A stretch of DNA of 64,000 nucleotides. Origin: an uncultured Deferribacteraceae bacterium (lineage in GTDB: Bacteria > Chrysiogenota > Deferribacteres > CAMZNJ01). The stretch is taken from positions 1-64,000 of the forward strand of contig CAMZNS010000017.1 of the NCBI GenBank assembly GCA_947313855.1, in the 5' to 3' direction. The notes beneath the pieces were generated by a model. That model worked only from the letters and a program-made list of their open reading frames with translations, was not told where the DNA came from and did not search any database. The number at the start of each line of letters is the position of its first letter. The first letter of the stretch is position 1. Of this stretch, positions 61,475 through 64,000 are shown piece by piece. The position numbers were made by a program, and so were the translations under genes.

Positions 61475-63029
61475 GCTTTATCGCGTCAAACCAGCAAAAT
61501 ACACACCACCACTCTCCGGTCGCGTCATCGGCATCAAAGGGCTAGTCATTGAAGCTGATGGACCACTACTGAGCCTCGGAACCCGTTGTGTGGTGCAGTG
61601 CGACAAAGGGGGAACCCTATGCGAAATCATCGGCTTTGGCAAAAACAAGGTCTTCCTCATGCCATTTGGAACCCTAGACGGCATCGCACCCAACTACAAG
61701 GTTGAAAGCTTGCCCACATCCAGTGCAGCCATTACCGTGCATGAGGGTATGCTGGGCACAGTACTTGACGGGCTAGGTCAACCGTTTGGCACGTTCGACT
61801 TTGGCGTTCCCGCACCATACGACTCGCCTGAACATGCAAAGGATGATCGCGGGCACTCTAGCACCCAACCGTCCGCAACGTCCGCAACGTCCATCACCGC
61901 AACGTCCGCAACGTCCGCACCGTCCGCACCGTCCATCACCGCAACGCAACGCGACCCCAAGGTCATGCCACTCTACGCCGGTGCACCCGATCCCCTAACC
62001 CGATCCATCATCAAGGAACCCATCTACACAGGGGTGAAGGCTATCGATGGTTTACTAACTATGGGTAGCGGTCAGCGTGTGGGTATTTTTGCTGGTTCAG
62101 GTGTTGGTAAGTCGGTGCTTTTGGGGATGATTGCCCGCCAAACCACGGCTGATATTAACGTCATCGCCCTTGTTGGCGAGCGTGGTCGTGAAGTGAAGGA
62201 GTTTATTGAGAACGACTTGGGTGTTGAGGGTCTTAAACGCAGTGTGATTATTGTGGCAACGAGTGACACCTCACCACTACTACGTCGTAGTGCTCCATTT
62301 GTTGCCACAGCTGTGGCGGAATATTTTGCATCCAAGGGGAATCGTGTTATGCTGATGATGGATTCCCTCACACGGTTTGCCATGGCACAGCGTGAGATAG
62401 GTTTGTCCGCTGGCGAGCCCCCCACTAGCAAGGGTTACCCCCCTTCAGCTTTCAGCTACTTCCCACGCCTTTTGGAGCGTGCAGGTACAACTTCGGGTAA
62501 GGGCTCCATTACGGCAATCTACACTGTGCTTGTTGAGTCGGACGACATGAATGATCCTGTTGCGGATAGTGTTCGCTCCATCATCGACGGCCATATCGTA
62601 CTGGATCGTGCCCTTGCCGCCAAAAACCACTTCCCCTCAATCAGAATCATGTCCTCCGCAAGCCGAGTTATGAAGTCGGTCATCAACAAAGAACACGACA
62701 CCCTTGCAGGCAGAATCAAACAGCTCTACTCCGACTACTTAGGGGCAGAAGACCTCATCAATATCGGTGCTTACGCAAGTGGTAGCAATCGAAATATTGA
62801 CGAAGCACGAAGCAAAATCGATAGCATTAATGCATTCCTCAAGCAGGATCTACACGAAACATTTACCATTGAAAACACACTGGAACAGATGACTCGAATA
62901 GTTGGAGCAGTGCCGCCCACGGGGGGGAGTATCCAAGCTCAGCAGATTGCTCAGGCTCAACAAGCTCAACAAGCACAGCAGGCTCGACAAGCACAGCAGG
63001 CTCAACAAGCACAGCAGGCTCAAAAATAA
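61458..63029 (+). CDS. fliI: Flagellum-specific ATPase FliI with two repeat-coded inserts
   Basis: F1-like ATPase of the flagellar type III export apparatus. 523 residues from the ATG at 61458; family ~440. Motifs are P-loop FAGSGVGKSVLLGMIA near 215, ALVGERGREVKEFIE, MDSLTRFAMAQREIGLSAGEPPTSKGYPPSAFSYFPRLLERAG (FliI hallmark) and SGKGSITAIYTVLVESDDMNDPV. Two additions: a Ser/Ala/Thr/Ile segment at ~137-165 (9-bp repeats) between N-domain and ATPase, and a C-terminal QAQQ run (~495-523). Base composition changes sharply inside the gene near 62,040 and 62,580. AAA+ and helical FliI tail otherwise normal. Confidence 0.96.
   Translation: MNHLSKLYRVKPAKYTPPLSGRVIGIKGLVIEADGPLLSLGTRCVVQCDKGGTLCEIIGFGKNKVFLMPFGTLDGIAPNYKVESLPTSSAAITVHEGMLGTVLDGLGQPFGTFDFGVPAPYDSPEHAKDDRGHSSTQPSATSATSITATSATSAPSAPSITATQRDPKVMPLYAGAPDPLTRSIIKEPIYTGVKAIDGLLTMGSGQRVGIFAGSGVGKSVLLGMIARQTTADINVIALVGERGREVKEFIENDLGVEGLKRSVIIVATSDTSPLLRRSAPFVATAVAEYFASKGNRVMLMMDSLTRFAMAQREIGLSAGEPPTSKGYPPSAFSYFPRLLERAGTTSGKGSITAIYTVLVESDDMNDPVADSVRSIIDGHIVLDRALAAKNHFPSIRIMSSASRVMKSVINKEHDTLAGRIKQLYSDYLGAEDLINIGAYASGSNRNIDEARSKIDSINAFLKQDLHETFTIENTLEQMTRIVGAVPPTGGSIQAQQIAQAQQAQQAQQARQAQQAQQAQQAQK
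61868..61945. repeat. 9-bp tandem repeat in fliI, first insert
   Basis: TCCGCAACG and TCCATCACC units alternate ~8 times. They code SATSATSITAT-type sequence before the P-loop region. Confidence 0.9.
62935..63025. repeat. 9/18-bp tandem repeat at the fliI 3' end
   Basis: GCTCAACAAGCACAGCAG units repeat ~5 times, coding a QAQQAQQA C-terminal tail. Confidence 0.9.
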
Positions 63030-63094
63030 ATAGAACTATCCGCACACACCAACACACTTATCTAAAACATAATAAACAATACTAAGGATTTTTT

Positions 63095-63553
63095 ATGAAT
63101 AACAACAACTTTCGATTCAATAAAATACTCGAAATAAACAAAATGAAGCTGGACAATGAAAAAACTAAGCTCCAACAGTTGCAAGAACGTAGCCAACAAA
63201 TAAAACAGATGATCGACTCCAAAAAAAATAGCCTTCTCGTTGCACAACACAAAGCCGATAGCGAAGAATTCCTCTACGACCCACGAATACACTCCATGCA
63301 ACTACAATACGTCGAATCACTCGAAAACGAACTTGTCGCACTAGTCTCTCTTGGCGAAAAAGCTGACGAAGCACTCAAACTACAACAAGATGCCCTCGCA
63401 AACGCCTTCAAAGAATTCAAAACCTTCGAAAAAATGAAGGAATACCACGAAGACAGTGTCAAAGAGGAACTCAATAAGTACGACCAAAAACTCATCGACG
63501 AACACAACTCCATACAACACACACAAAGAAAGCACCTCGAAGGGGACGCCTAA
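63095..63553 (+). CDS. fliJ: Flagellar export chaperone FliJ
   Basis: Coiled-coil stalk protein that contacts FliI and the export gate. 152 residues. FRFNKILEINKMKLDNEKTKLQQLQERSQQIKQMID opens a long antiparallel coiled coil, with VSLGEKADEALKLQQDALANAFKEFKTFEKMKEYHEDSVKEELNKYDQKLIDEH as the return helix. Length and position after fliI are typical. AAGGA before the ATG. Confidence 0.9.
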   Translation: MNNNNFRFNKILEINKMKLDNEKTKLQQLQERSQQIKQMIDSKKNSLLVAQHKADSEEFLYDPRIHSMQLQYVESLENELVALVSLGEKADEALKLQQDALANAFKEFKTFEKMKEYHEDSVKEELNKYDQKLIDEHNSIQHTQRKHLEGDA

Positions 63554-63556
63554 CTT

Positions 63557-64000
63557 ATGACCGCAATAACACTACATAACAAACAAACTTCAACAAAAAA
63601 AATCGCTACAACAGCACTACGCACAACTCGCACAACTCGCACAGCCCTCACAGCCCTCACAGCCCTCACAGCCCTCACAGTACTACTCGCACTAACCAGC
63701 ACCCCCGCAAAAGCACTCGCCGAAGGGGAACCAACAGGCACAAACGCCGTTGTCAACCTCGATTGCAGCGGACTGGAAGGGTACGCCCTAAGCCTCGAAT
63801 CCCGTGCACGAAAAATCGAAGCAGACGAACTTAGCCTCAGACAACGAATGGCCGCTCTAGAGCAGTTCCAACAATCAATAAACCAACAACGATCACAAGT
63901 CACCGCTCTACAAAACATTGTAAACGACAAGCTGGCTCAAATACAAACCATTGAAGACGAACGACTCGCACAACTCGCACAGATGATGTCAGGGACTGCA
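63557..64000 (+). CDS. MotE-like periplasmic protein, 3' end cut off by the window
   Basis: The gene after fliJ usually encodes MotE, a chaperone of the MotC ring. 148 codons are open to the window edge. A signal-like head (TALTALTALTALTVLLALTSTPAKALA) comes from a 9-bp repeat. The coiled coil follows: YALSLESRARKIEADELSLRQRMAALEQFQQSINQQRSQVTALQNIVNDKLAQIQTIEDERLAQLAQMM, which resembles the MotE coiled-coil region. The MotE C-terminal domain would lie beyond 64000. Three bases separate it from fliJ. The call rests on position and coiled coil. Confidence 0.7.
   Translation, partial: MTAITLHNKQTSTKKIATTALRTTRTTRTALTALTALTALTVLLALTSTPAKALAEGEPTGTNAVVNLDCSGLEGYALSLESRARKIEADELSLRQRMAALEQFQQSINQQRSQVTALQNIVNDKLAQIQTIEDERLAQLAQMMSGTA
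63621..63680. repeat. 9-bp tandem repeat in a signal peptide
   Basis: CACAACTCG (x2) then CCCTCACAG (x4). They code TRTTRTALTALTALT, which is the hydrophobic core lead of the signal peptide. Confidence 0.92.

Overview
Organism. The window suggests a motile, diderm, anaerobic or microaerophilic bacterium. Outer-membrane and LPS genes (KdsA, LolCDE-type exporter, beta-barrel protein, MlaE/MlaD, lipoproteins) show a Gram-negative envelope. A 1212-residue pyruvate:ferredoxin oxidoreductase, a menaquinone-type methyltransferase and a periplasmic tri-haem cytochrome c point to anaerobic energy metabolism with some respiration. Serine and alanine/glycine uptake, L-serine dehydratase and a murein-sugar PTS suggest growth on amino acids and cell-wall debris. 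Flagellar order flgB-flgC-fliE-fliF-fliG-fliH-fliI-fliJ-motE and a sigma-54-type promoter in front of it occur in several deep-branching diderm phyla. I cannot fix the phylum from sequence alone.

Layout. 1-3.6 kb: biotin operon on the minus strand (bioF, alpha/beta hydrolase, bioC, bioD running off the edge). 3.6-6.4 kb: a very long flagellin gene followed by a structured 3' RNA and a terminator. 6.6-8.6 kb: menG, a small exported protein, divergent HIT protein. 8.8-11 kb: gapA-pgk. 11.2-19.8 kb: comF, kdsA, an outer-membrane barrel, and an ABC lipoprotein-export set (LolA-like, two permeases, ATPase) behind a perfect-consensus promoter. 20.4-28.2 kb, plus strand: tri-haem cytochrome, TPR protein, dUTPase with a long N-terminal extension, tRNA methyltransferase, SurE, 931-residue exported repeat protein. 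28.3-35 kb, minus strand: two MATE transporters and PFOR. 35.3-38.3 kb: Mla-type operon in which the ATPase gene is compact and lacks intact catalytic motifs. 38.4-47 kb: uridine phosphorylase, two Ig-like (BIG2) lipoproteins, murP-murQ and divergent murR. 47.3-52.1 kb: serine transporter, serine dehydratase, Na+/alanine symporter behind a ~400-nt leader. 52.3-55.5 kb: orphan protein, PpiD, SRP RNA. 55.6-64 kb: flagellar basal-body and export operon, running off the right edge.

Overarching feature. Short tandem repeats are exceptionally dense, with about 30 loci in 64 kb. They lie in intergenic DNA and inside housekeeping genes (bioC, bioF, menG, kdsA, the Lol permease, dut, fliI, lipoproteins, signal peptides). 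Inside genes the unit lengths I could read are multiples of 3 (9, 12, 15, 18 bp). Outside genes they also include 10, 14, 16, 19 and 37 bp. This looks like ongoing tandem duplication filtered by selection for reading frame. The most distinctive single items are the degenerate MlaF-like protein, the structured RNA behind flagellin, an 85-bp direct repeat next to comF, the palindromic 40-bp repeats behind sdaA, and the long alsT leader.

No CRISPR array, insertion sequence, prophage or tRNA gene was found.
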